Positions 13,673 through 21,411 of a stretch of DNA of 27,240 bases are shown piece after piece. The translations under genes and the position numbers were made by a program. A model generated the notes under the pieces. That model was not told the origin of the DNA. It was given only the letters and a program-made list of their open reading frames with translations, and searched no databases. Source of the stretch: CAZDAM01 sp964503595 (GTDB taxonomy: Bacteria > Muiribacteriota > UBA6191). Each line of letters starts with the position of its first letter. Position 1 is the stretch's first letter. Where the stretch lies: NCBI GenBank assembly GCA_964503595.1, contig CAZDAM010000043.1, forward strand, positions 1 through 27,240. The letters are read 5' to 3'.

Positions 13673-14200
13673 ATGCGAAAACTCCTGCTTCTCCTTTCAT
13701 TTCTAAGTCTTCAGGGCTGCGGTTCCAACAAGGAGGAAACCGTGCAACCTCCCCCGGAACAGCCCCCCCATTCCCAAAATCAAGGCGCCCAAACCTCCAC
13801 TTCAAGCAGTCCAGGCCTTGAGGAAAAACTAAAACGGATTCGGCAAACCAGTCCCGAGCTTCTCAAAAAGCCAGAATTCACTGCCCAGCAAAAAGATGTT
13901 CAAACCCGGCTCAAAGAAGCCTTTCAGAAATCAACCAGCTCTCTGAAATGGCTGAGAGAAGCATCCTCACATTTCCCAGTTTCCCGAAAAAGCCTGGGAT
14001 TGCGGGACTTCACCTTGACCGATCAGCTCTTTTTCATGCAGCTTTCCAAAGACGAGGAAATTTCCCTGCTCCCCGTCTTTTTCCAGCCCGGTCTGATGGT
14101 GGTTCGCGAAGGTGTCTACCAATACCTTAGGGCAAAATATGGTCAGGATCTGGGTCACAATCCAGTTCAGTGGGAAACCTTCATCAGGGAGCAACCATGA
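13673..14200 (+). CDS. Predicted lipoprotein of unknown function
   Basis: 175 residues. The lipoprotein signal is MRKLLLLLSFLSLQGC, lipobox L13-Q14-G15-C16 followed by Gly-Ser, so probably sorted to the outer membrane. A Pro/Gln/Ser-rich linker of about 35 residues leads to a helical domain (EEKLKRIRQTSPELLKK) and a C-terminal segment ending FIREQP. I recognise no family. The last codons overlap the start of the next gene (ATGA), so the two are made together. A promoter directly in front suggests an independent transcript. Confidence 0.75.
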   Translation: MRKLLLLLSFLSLQGCGSNKEETVQPPPEQPPHSQNQGAQTSTSSSPGLEEKLKRIRQTSPELLKKPEFTAQQKDVQTRLKEAFQKSTSSLKWLREASSHFPVSRKSLGLRDFTLTDQLFFMQLSKDEEISLLPVFFQPGLMVVREGVYQYLRAKYGQDLGHNPVQWETFIREQP

Positions 14201-15735
14201 AACTCCTGCTACTCATTCTTCTTGTTCCTTCTGTCATCTCAAGAGATCTGCCAACTATGAAGGCCCTCATGAAAAAGCAGGACTACCCTGCAGTCATTTC
14301 TCTTGCGGACAAGTACCCGAGCCTGTTCCGTTCTGCAACCGAAAGAGGCTGGCTGGCTCTTTCCCATGCCAAAGAAGGCCAGTTTGCCGATGCAACCTAT
14401 CACTGCCGACTCGCTCTGGAGATCGAGAATCTTACCGCCTGTCGTGAAATGCTCAAGAGTATCCGTTCCCGTGAGCCCGGCCTGTACCGTCTCGGCACAG
14501 CCCTTTACCTGATCAAAACTGCCGACTACCGCAAATCCATGGATCTTCTCGCCCAGCATCTTCTGGATGAAAAAATCCCGGAGGAAACCAGAGCACGGGA
14601 AGAGCTCCTGTCTGTCCTCAAACGCGGAACCCTCTACCATCTTATGGACGAAGTGATCCGCACCAGCCCAAGAAAGACCGGTCTGATCTCAGCCTATGAA
14701 AAGGAAGTGCAGAGCTTTGTCATCAAAACCCGTTTCTGGCTAAAACGGAAAGAAAGCCTGAATCTTCAGGAGGATGGGGAATTTATCTCCATGATGACGG
14801 CCATCAGCGGGGAAAATGAATTTGATATGGCCGCCCGGCTGGCCAGCTTCCTTCAGTCAGAAATGGAGCAGAACGGATTTCAGGAGCATCTGGCTCTAAG
14901 GCTCGCCCGTCTGCTGATTGCTACCGGTTCTATTCAGAAAGCCGATGAATACGTAGGAACCATCGAGGGCAGTATCGGCACCCCGATTCACCGCTTCAGC
15001 CTGAAGGTCCTCAAGGAAGATATCTCCCGCCTGCTTGCCAAAAAGTCGGGTGAATCTCTGCCTCAGCCCGAGGAAGGAGCCCGCAAAGTCATCGATGTCG
15101 CCAAGGCTCTACCCAAATCCGCCATGGCCGGACTCCCGGTTGCAGTGGAGACGACCAGTACCCTCAATCTGACCCCTCTGGATTTCAGTGAGCTGGAACT
15201 GGCGACCCCCTCTGACCTTTCTCCCTACAAGCGCATCATTGAAGCCTATGACAAACGCATGGCCCAGAACCCCTCCGAGTATGAGAAGCGGTTTCTGTTC
15301 AAAGAACTTGATGATGCCTACTACGATTTAAGGGACGGAGAGAAAACCACCGAAGCTTTTCATGCCTGGCTCAATACCAGTGAAGCCCAGGATTTTGTTC
15401 ACCGGGTCAATGAAATGGAGAAGGAGTTTCTCAAAGTCGATCAGATCAACGCCAAGGCTTTTGAGGGGGAAGCCGACCGATTCGCCATGGATTTATCCAA
15501 AGCCAATACCCAGGATCAGAAACTCAGGGTTTTATCCAACTATGCCGGAAAATGGGACAAGCTTGTTTTTGGCAAAAATACCAATCTCTTTGTCCAGGGA
15601 GCGGCTGTTGCCTATCGTGACACAGACGAAGGCCGCCGGGTGGCTAAAATGGTTTACGATCTTGTCCAGGAACTGAAACTTCTTCCCGATGACATGTATA
15701 TCCCGCCCGACTTTCTGGAGGAGCGGGACTGGTAG
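14197..15735 (+). CDS. Exported protein of unknown function (512 residues)
   Basis: 512 residues with a signal peptide (MKLLLLILLVPSVIS). The first half is helical-repeat-like (MKKQDYPAVISLADKYPSLF, YLIKTADYRKSMDLLAQHLL). The second half contains a Pro/Thr-rich hinge near 310-340 and a charged helical end with aromatic residues (SEYEKRFLFKELDDAYYDL, DDMYIPPDFLEERDW). No catalytic motif recognised. The ATG at 14197 overlaps the previous stop and has AGGGAG upstream; the longer in-frame start lacks a signal peptide at its N-terminus and is rejected. Its stop is only four bases from the stop of the convergent 752-residue gene. Probably works with the preceding lipoprotein; function unknown. Confidence 0.75.
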   Translation: MKLLLLILLVPSVISRDLPTMKALMKKQDYPAVISLADKYPSLFRSATERGWLALSHAKEGQFADATYHCRLALEIENLTACREMLKSIRSREPGLYRLGTALYLIKTADYRKSMDLLAQHLLDEKIPEETRAREELLSVLKRGTLYHLMDEVIRTSPRKTGLISAYEKEVQSFVIKTRFWLKRKESLNLQEDGEFISMMTAISGENEFDMAARLASFLQSEMEQNGFQEHLALRLARLLIATGSIQKADEYVGTIEGSIGTPIHRFSLKVLKEDISRLLAKKSGESLPQPEEGARKVIDVAKALPKSAMAGLPVAVETTSTLNLTPLDFSELELATPSDLSPYKRIIEAYDKRMAQNPSEYEKRFLFKELDDAYYDLRDGEKTTEAFHAWLNTSEAQDFVHRVNEMEKEFLKVDQINAKAFEGEADRFAMDLSKANTQDQKLRVLSNYAGKWDKLVFGKNTNLFVQGAAVAYRDTDEGRRVAKMVYDLVQELKLLPDDMYIPPDFLEERDW

Positions 15736-15739
15736 CCCC

Positions 15740-17998
15740 TTATTCATCCGTCCAGCGTTTATCCAGATTGGTCGGACTGCTCATAATCCCCAGTTTTACT
15801 TTGGGTACAACACAACCAATAAAACTTGTGATCGGAGTTTCCGGGACACAGCGATCCGCCGGATCAAAGTAGGTATTGTAGATCGAAGGACTTGGCTGTC
15901 CCGTGTAATCCTCCACCCAGGCAAGTTTACCCAACAAAGGCTGCCCTACCGGGGTCGCTCCCGTGTAAAACGCAAACGGAGTCTGGACCCCGGGATTGGC
16001 CTCCATCGCGGCATAGTCAGCCATGACAGGACCCGCACCTGCTTTGACACAGGCATGAAAATTGGTTTCCTTTGTCGATTGGGGGGTCCCTATCGGCTCC
16101 GCATCGAAATCCGCCTTACAGCTCTCCACAACAGGAGTAAGCGCATCACTGAAAGTTGTATTCTCATCCGTATCCACAAACCAGCGCTGGGCCAGAGTTC
16201 CACCCGCTGCATTCACCGCAGCTTCTACCGTCGTGTACTGAATTCCGAATGCTTCTCCCTCAGGAGTTCTCAGGAGGTCCACATCCTTGGAACTGGGATT
16301 TGCCAGTGCAGTGGTCCAGTCATTGATCAGCCCCGGATAGGTCTCATAGATCGTGGAAAGCTGCACATAACAGTTGCCCGCCGGGAAACTGCGGCTCCCT
16401 GCCGTCAGGGAGCTCTCGGAACCCTCCATTTTGGCCTGCAGGGCTGCGGCATCCCCATCCCCACAGGGGCCGCACGCACCGCTGCAATAGCCATCCAGAT
16501 CATCCATCAAAGGCTTGTATTTGCTACAGATCGGAGCCATATCAGGAGTCGAACAGTCTGCCGGGACCGCCTTCAAGCCATCCATGGGCACATCTGTTGA
16601 AAACATCGGTACATAGGCGGATTTCTGATCAAACTGATAGCGACGATCTGCCGTCACCATCCCCGGCATCAGGGCTATGATATCACCATGAGGAGGATTG
16701 ACCGCCCCACCTGCCTTATAGTCCGCATTCGGACCCCAGCCTTCCTTATCATCCAGCATCAGTTTTTCCAGATCGGCATCCGGAAAGCCAGGACCCCAGG
16801 CATATTTTTTTGGCATGGTTCCCACCGGTTCCATAAACATCCATGTTGGCCCCAAGGGCCCCATATTAGCCCAGTCAGGCGTCGCCGTTTTCGAACCGCC
16901 CCCGGCCCCGGCTGCTGCACTGGATTCCGGGCCTGGAGTCAGAAGAAAGCCGATCCCACCACCGACGGCAGCACCAGCTGTAATCATGGCAAGCGACATC
17001 CCAAAGGTCACCACAGACAGAAGCACCCCGACAATTGCCCCAATCACAATCGCCAGGGAGCCTTTGGATTTGGTCGTGATCTTACGGCCCCGATCCTGCA
17101 TGTAGACTCTCCCAGCAGCATAGCGGTTCGCCATCAGGTTCAGACCATTCTGGGGAATCAGGATCCGGGCATAGGGACTTCTGACCGTATAACGGCCATC
17201 CAGAAACTCAATATCCGGACTGGCTTTGATTCTGTTTTCAATGTCCCCATTGACCGGCAGCCAGGGAGCCAGTCCGGATTTTACATATTTGATGCTGTCC
17301 ACATCGGTGGGATCCACAGGTCCAACCATCGGTCCTTCGACAGTACCACTCGGATACTTCACCGGAGCGATGTAGAGAAAGAAACACCAGTCCGCATTGG
17401 TTTCCACCACAATATCCGAGCCGTTATAGGTTTCCATGCCCTGATCATCATAACGGGGGTGTTCGAAGCTGGTACCGCAGTCAAATTTGTCCCGGTAGAT
17501 CATGCCAGCCGTCATTTTGAGCGTGTAATGGCCAAACATCATGTTGGCCGGAGTCCCGGCCGGAAAAGCAGGTTTGATGAAATCCGAAGTAATCGGGAAC
17601 AGGTTTTTATTCGCAGGGTCGCCACCGACCGCCAGATTGGCCGGAGAACGATTGTCATAGGTCTGATAGCCACTCGGGGCCTGAGGACCTGCTCCATTCA
17701 TCACGGCATCAAAATAATCCTCCAGGGCCCGATCCGTCTGGACATACTGATTGGGGGCCGGGGTTGGATAAGCCGTATGATCTTCCACGGCCATAGGATC
17801 ATAATGGGCCCGGCTGGTCATAACGGTCGCGGAAGGCTGAACAAAGAAAACCGGGATATTTTGGGTTTCATATCCGGGAACCCCCTTGGGGTTCGGGCCA
17901 TAACCCATATACCACTGATTGCGATTATAAACCGTACCAGCCACACAGAACTGGACCAGAAAAACAAAAAGTCCCGTCAGGAATATGCGGTTTCTCAT
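15740..17998 (-). CDS. Large exported protein of unknown function with internal hydrophobic hairpin
   Basis: 752 residues with a signal peptide (MRNRIFLTGLFVFLVQFCVAG). No family recognised. The N-terminal ~300 residues are rich in Tyr, Pro and Gly (NRNQWYMGYGPNPKGVPGYE) and look beta-rich. Residues 313-353 form a striking hydrophobic stretch (GSLAIVIGAIVGVLLSVV, then AGAAVGGGIGFLL): two glycine-rich segments with no charges, like a membrane hairpin, followed by an Ala/Gly/Ser linker. After that come about 400 soluble residues including a cysteine cluster (GYCSGACGPCGDGD) that may be disulfide-linked. The start has GGAG seven bases upstream, overlapping the stop of the 295-residue gene, so the two are translationally linked. 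It may be anchored in the inner or outer membrane or be a secreted membrane-inserting protein; not determinable here. Confidence 0.75.
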   Translation of the reverse strand: MRNRIFLTGLFVFLVQFCVAGTVYNRNQWYMGYGPNPKGVPGYETQNIPVFFVQPSATVMTSRAHYDPMAVEDHTAYPTPAPNQYVQTDRALEDYFDAVMNGAGPQAPSGYQTYDNRSPANLAVGGDPANKNLFPITSDFIKPAFPAGTPANMMFGHYTLKMTAGMIYRDKFDCGTSFEHPRYDDQGMETYNGSDIVVETNADWCFFLYIAPVKYPSGTVEGPMVGPVDPTDVDSIKYVKSGLAPWLPVNGDIENRIKASPDIEFLDGRYTVRSPYARILIPQNGLNLMANRYAAGRVYMQDRGRKITTKSKGSLAIVIGAIVGVLLSVVTFGMSLAMITAGAAVGGGIGFLLTPGPESSAAAGAGGGSKTATPDWANMGPLGPTWMFMEPVGTMPKKYAWGPGFPDADLEKLMLDDKEGWGPNADYKAGGAVNPPHGDIIALMPGMVTADRRYQFDQKSAYVPMFSTDVPMDGLKAVPADCSTPDMAPICSKYKPLMDDLDGYCSGACGPCGDGDAAALQAKMEGSESSLTAGSRSFPAGNCYVQLSTIYETYPGLINDWTTALANPSSKDVDLLRTPEGEAFGIQYTTVEAAVNAAGGTLAQRWFVDTDENTTFSDALTPVVESCKADFDAEPIGTPQSTKETNFHACVKAGAGPVMADYAAMEANPGVQTPFAFYTGATPVGQPLLGKLAWVEDYTGQPSPSIYNTYFDPADRCVPETPITSFIGCVVPKVKLGIMSSPTNLDKRWTDE

Positions 17999-18007
17999 GC
18001 TCTGCTC

Positions 18008-18895
18008 CTAATCCTCATACCGATCGGTCTGCACGCTGCGGTTTTCCAGTTGAATGCCGGAAAGCGGCTCCATACTGATGGGAACCCGCATCACCCGTTC
18101 ATTGCCCTCGATATCCCTGGCAGAAACCATCAGGATATAATCCGTGGCCATTTTGAAGGTATGATAGACCACGAAATTGAAGACATGGCGTCCACCCCTT
18201 AAACGATGCTCTTCCGGAGTAAAGGAAAGCCGGAGTTCATCGTCCCTTTTGACCACACAGAGTTCATCCTTGATCCCGGTCTCTTCAAAGGCATCTGCCA
18301 TCCCGGTCCCCCCGGAAGCTTCCGTGATTCTGAAGATCACCAACTGGTAAGGGAAATACAGAACTGGCCCACCCTCATTCTTGAACCAGAAAGGCGTATT
18401 GTCTTCGACATAAACCGTAAAACGGTAGCGGGTACCTTTCTCTCCGTTCATTTCTGGCAGAAGTTCCATGAAATTGCGGTTGTTGGCATCCCTGAGATTA
18501 GCAGCCGGATCCCAAAGGGCCATATCATTGGTCCAGTCTCCATATTTACGGGCCGTGACATCCTTGGTTGTATCAATACGGGAGAGCAGATACAGAGGAT
18601 CATAGGGGCCAAAAGGGGCAGCTTTCATCAGGGAAGGTTCCCCGGCCTGGGCGCTATTGGGAACTCCGACCAGATCAGTTTTTTCCCCATCCACCTTATG
18701 TACCTGCATGGAGATATTGGGGCGGATTTTATCCGTCACCATATGCATGCCGCTACCGAAAAAATCACGTTCTGTCCAACTTTCCGTAATATACGTAATG
18801 ACGGTTTTTTTCTTTCCTCCAGCAAAGTTCTGGGAGAAAAGCAAAAAAAGCATCAAAAAGAACAGTAAGGATTTTTGCGGGGTCATTGATTGCAT
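18008..18895 (-). CDS. Exported protein of unknown function (295 residues)
   Basis: 295 residues. The N-terminus is a signal peptide with a long hydrophobic core (SLLFFLMLFLLFSQNFA), then a basic GGKKK and a beta-rich body: aromatic strands such as YRFTVYVEDNTPFWF and VLYFPYQLVIFRI, then GGRHVFNFVVYHTFKMATDYILMVSARDIEGNERVMRVPIS, which reads like an immunoglobulin-type beta sandwich. I recognise no named family. The start ATG has AGGAG eight bases upstream and lies about 12 bases from the expected start point of a perfect-consensus promoter. Its stop overlaps the Shine-Dalgarno of the 752-residue gene; the two probably act as a pair in the envelope. Confidence 0.75.
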   Translation of the reverse strand: MQSMTPQKSLLFFLMLFLLFSQNFAGGKKKTVITYITESWTERDFFGSGMHMVTDKIRPNISMQVHKVDGEKTDLVGVPNSAQAGEPSLMKAAPFGPYDPLYLLSRIDTTKDVTARKYGDWTNDMALWDPAANLRDANNRNFMELLPEMNGEKGTRYRFTVYVEDNTPFWFKNEGGPVLYFPYQLVIFRITEASGGTGMADAFEETGIKDELCVVKRDDELRLSFTPEEHRLRGGRHVFNFVVYHTFKMATDYILMVSARDIEGNERVMRVPISMEPLSGIQLENRSVQTDRYED

Positions 18896-18918
18896 AAAAG
18901 GCTCCTATTCTTGATTAT
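18890..18918 (+). promoter_or_regulatory. Weak candidate promoter for the NlpC/P60-like gene
   Basis: TTGCAT (18890-18895), 17 bases, GATTAT (18913-18918); each box matches the consensus at four of six positions. The -10 box lies on top of the -10 box of the strong leftward promoter, so the two directions could not fire together. Low confidence. Confidence 0.25.
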
Positions 18919-18941
18919 AGGGGGTGTATGTCAAGTGTCAA
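18914..18941 (-). promoter_or_regulatory. Perfect-consensus sigma70 promoter for the 295/752-residue operon
   Basis: On the minus strand TTGACA (18941-18936), 16 bases, TATAAT (18919-18914): both boxes are perfect, the best promoter in the window. Transcription would begin near 18907, 12 bases before the ATG. The -35 box lies inside codons 3-5 of the divergent NlpC/P60-like gene. Confidence 0.75.
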
Positions 18942-19944
18942 ACATCTGGCAATCCTGCTGCTGGTAAATTTTTCTTTAAATGCTGGTCCCTCCTGTCTGC
19001 AAATTTCAGAAGAACTGACCCGCTGCTATCAGCAGGGAGCCAAAGGAGAATTTCTGGGAATTGAAGAACGCACCGAAAACCTTTTGTCTCCCATTCGCGC
19101 TCTTTATCTGAAAGAAAAGCAGATCTTTGCCAGCATGGACTGGTCCGCCAAAGCCTTCAGCCTCTGGAAAGAAAACCGGCAGAAGGAGTTTCTGCAAAAA
19201 GAGCAGTATCGGAGTTACCAATACGGACAGTCCCATGTTACCTGTGAAGGGCTGGAATGCCGGGGTCCCTACCCGACCAGCATCCCGAATCCTGAGCTGC
19301 TTCGGGATGGAGACCTGATTTTTACGGCAAGCTACAGCCCCTACAGCGGCCGCTCTGTTGCCCTCTTCACCCACGTAGGGATTGTCCAGAGGGAAAATGA
19401 TGATTTGCGAATCCTTAGCAATGACATCATGGAAGAAATCAGCTCGGAAAGCTTTGAAGACGCTTTTTTGAATGTGTACAGCTATCTGATTTTAAGAGAT
19501 GTCAGGTTTCGCCAGGCCCTCAAGGAAGATCAGGAATATTCAGGACTTCAGGAAGCCTGTACTCTCGTGGTTTCACGCATTCTCCAGGAGAAATTCTCCT
19601 TTCGGCCAAAAAGTATCTTTGAAGCCCTGTATCCCGAAATTCTGGCCGAAGCCGCAGCCCGCTCCATGCAATCTGTCGCTGGCAATATCCCCGGATACAA
19701 AAGCCCCGAAGACTGGCTTGAAGCCGGAGCTTCAGCAAGGACACAGAAGCTTTTAAGGGACTGGGAAACCATCCGGCAGAATCCGACCCGTTATATGCTG
19801 AGGCTTTTTGAGACCGAACTTCCCCTGCAGCCCCTCTTGTTTCATCCCGCCAGAGTCGATGGGCTCTTTCGCTTCATTGCCCTTCAGGAGGCTTTGGGGA
19901 TGACAGGGACTGATAAGGCCGAAATCTCTGGCGAAAAGCAGTGA
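18928..19944 (+). CDS. Exported permuted NlpC/P60-like (YiiX-type) cysteine hydrolase
   Basis: 338 residues with a signal peptide (MSSVKHLAILLLVNFSLNA). The central part matches YiiX/YebB-type permuted papain-fold enzymes: LRDGDLIFTAS, then a Ser-rich turn, then ALFTHVGIVQ with candidate catalytic His149, and after about 60 residues EACTLVVSRIL with candidate nucleophile Cys211. In this permuted family the His block comes before the Cys block, as here. Members are thought to cleave amide or ester bonds in cell wall or lipid substrates. The ~125 residues after the Cys and ~100 before the GDLIF block are family-specific additions. The start ATG follows GGGGGTG. The gene diverges from the 295-residue gene, with only 32 bases between starts, and its last 71 bases overlap the convergent receptor gene. 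Confidence 0.7.
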   Translation: MSSVKHLAILLLVNFSLNAGPSCLQISEELTRCYQQGAKGEFLGIEERTENLLSPIRALYLKEKQIFASMDWSAKAFSLWKENRQKEFLQKEQYRSYQYGQSHVTCEGLECRGPYPTSIPNPELLRDGDLIFTASYSPYSGRSVALFTHVGIVQRENDDLRILSNDIMEEISSESFEDAFLNVYSYLILRDVRFRQALKEDQEYSGLQEACTLVVSRILQEKFSFRPKSIFEALYPEILAEAAARSMQSVAGNIPGYKSPEDWLEAGASARTQKLLRDWETIRQNPTRYMLRLFETELPLQPLLFHPARVDGLFRFIALQEALGMTGTDKAEISGEKQ

Positions 19945-20992
19945 AATCTTCCAGGGTTTTCTGCAGATCGCCTTTCAGAATACCGGGTTCCAGAGAGGCA
20001 ATTTTCCTGCCCAGCTCTTCTTGGCACTCCTCAAGTCGGGCCAAATCCGGTGCGATCTCAAGAAAATCCAGCCGGGTTCCCAGAGTGACACTAAGAGTCC
20101 CTACCTCAGAAAGTTCAAAGCAGGCGGTACGGACTTTTTCCGGCTCTTTGATGAAGCGGGCCAGACACCAGATCGGGCCAGCTTCTTTTTCAATTCTTGA
20201 AAGCATGGGGAAACCGGAGGCATCCGCGGGCTGGATCACATCTCTTAGCATCCTTCCCAGCCATTCATCCTGCTCTTCATGGCCGCGGTAAGCACTGACG
20301 ATCAGTCCGTCTTCATCCAGAACCAGAAGATCCTGATCCTGTTTTAAAGCCAGACCGCGAAAATAGTCCAGGCGACCCGACTGCACCTTCTGCATATTCG
20401 CAAGGGCCTCCAGAACAGAGCCCTGCTGCTTCAGGGCTTCCGCTCTTTGAAAGCGACTGAAAAAATAAAGCCCCGCACCGCCAAGAATCGCCTGAATCGC
20501 AAGCCAGAGAAGTCCCAGCTGTTTCAGCTCTCGGGAGGTATCCACCATTCTCATCAGACTTCGCTCTACAGAGCCTAAAGGAAGGCCCGCCCTGACCATC
20601 AGGATATCCTGCATTTTCGCCAGGGTCTTCTCCGCCTCCTGCCAGGATTTTTCCATCAGCTCCTTCTCAAATCTCTGCATTTCCAGAAGGAGAAGATGGT
20701 GTTCCTGATCCTCAACAAACATGCGCTTCAAAACCTTAATCTGAGGATTCAGTTCATTGAGTTTCACAGAATCCTTATTCTGCATCCTGATCTGAAGGGA
20801 ACGAATGGAAGACTGGGCTGCGAGAATAAAACGAAGTCTTGGAGTCGCAAAATTACGAGCCGAGAGAGTTTCCTGCTCCACAAGACTGCTCAATTCCCAG
20901 ATAAGACTCCCTCCAGCCCAGAAAGCCAGAAGTTGAAAGGCCAGCAGAACCCATAAAACCCTGCGGCTGAGATTTGGATCTGTTGCACCCAT
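19874..20992 (-). CDS. Membrane sensor-like protein, two TM segments and PAS-like domain, no output domain
   Basis: 372 residues. TM1 is near 11-33 (RRVLWVLLAFQLLAFWAGG) and TM2 near 158-176 (LGLLWLAIQAILGGAGLYFF). The ~125 residues between them are helical with coiled-coil character, like four-helix-bundle ligand domains of chemoreceptors and kinases. After TM2 comes a PAS-like segment (DLLVLDEDGLIVSAYRG, LGRMLRDVIQPADASGF) and a helical tail. No kinase, GGDEF or methyl-accepting signalling domain is present, so output must go through a partner. The obvious partner is the Hpt-like protein encoded 15 bases upstream. The final 71 bases overlap the end of the convergent NlpC/P60-like gene. PAS assignment is by eye and moderate. 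Confidence 0.7.
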   Translation of the reverse strand: MGATDPNLSRRVLWVLLAFQLLAFWAGGSLIWELSSLVEQETLSARNFATPRLRFILAAQSSIRSLQIRMQNKDSVKLNELNPQIKVLKRMFVEDQEHHLLLLEMQRFEKELMEKSWQEAEKTLAKMQDILMVRAGLPLGSVERSLMRMVDTSRELKQLGLLWLAIQAILGGAGLYFFSRFQRAEALKQQGSVLEALANMQKVQSGRLDYFRGLALKQDQDLLVLDEDGLIVSAYRGHEEQDEWLGRMLRDVIQPADASGFPMLSRIEKEAGPIWCLARFIKEPEKVRTACFELSEVGTLSVTLGTRLDFLEIAPDLARLEECQEELGRKIASLEPGILKGDLQKTLEDFTAFRQRFRPYQSLSSPKPPEGQ

Positions 20993-21007
20993 CAGAACAT
21001 TCCACCT

Positions 21008-21313
21008 TCAATGCAAAAGCATTCCCGAACCTCTGGAGAGTCTCCCCTGAAGTGAACCAGAAGACCCGTATCGGACACAGAAGACATCCTGATTCCCCGC
21101 CTTGATTTTCTGGGCCAGGCCTTCAGAACAGGCCAATTCTTTTTGACTCTCGGAAAGTCTGATTGCCGCTACCCAGCCCCTGATGGCATGAAAGACCAGG
21201 TGAAGGACCTGGATATCGGGCTTTTCGGACAGACGTTCTTTTTTCAGGACTTCAAGATGCGAGGCCGCTTCACTTGCAAACAGTTCAAGAAGTTCCGGGC
21301 CGTAAGAATTCAT
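21008..21313 (-). CDS. Hpt / CheA-P1-like phosphotransfer protein
   Basis: 101 residues. The sequence follows the Hpt helix pattern: LLELFASEAASHLEVLKKE (helix A), then LHLVFHAIRGWVAAIRL, where His42 occupies the place of the phosphorylated His in the H-x-(I/L)-(K/R)-G motif of CheA P1 and Hpt proteins, then a third helix ELACSEGLAQKIK. The final ~20 residues are Ser/Gly-rich. Such domains pass phosphate between response regulators. The ATG at 21313 is chosen because GGAGG lies five bases upstream; a slightly longer frame has no such site. It precedes the membrane sensor gene by 15 bases, suggesting a sensor/phosphotransfer pair. No kinase or response regulator is encoded nearby. Confidence 0.65.
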   Translation of the reverse strand: MNSYGPELLELFASEAASHLEVLKKERLSEKPDIQVLHLVFHAIRGWVAAIRLSESQKELACSEGLAQKIKAGNQDVFCVRYGSSGSLQGRLSRGSGMLLH

Positions 21314-21396
21314 GAGACCTCCAGAAATCATGCTATCGATCCCAAAGCCAGGATCGCAACTTGTTCCCCAATCTGCGTGGATCCAATCGGCATCCG

Positions 21397-21405
21397 TGGT
21401 ACAAT
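21397..21405 (+). promoter_or_regulatory. Extended -10 element directly before the 137-residue gene
   Basis: TGGTACAAT is an extended -10 box (TG-n-TACAAT) that ends six bases before the ATG at 21412; no good -35 box is present. Expected transcription would start at about the ATG, as at the lipoprotein gene at 13673. The AAGG between could also act as a close Shine-Dalgarno for longer transcripts. Confidence 0.4.
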
Positions 21406-21411
21406 AAGGAC

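Noticed and set aside
16688..18202. 504-codon plus-strand open frame opposite the 752- and 295-residue genes
   Set aside because: His/Arg/Ile-rich shadow sequence crossing two genes that have signal peptides, coupled starts and a strong promoter on the other strand.
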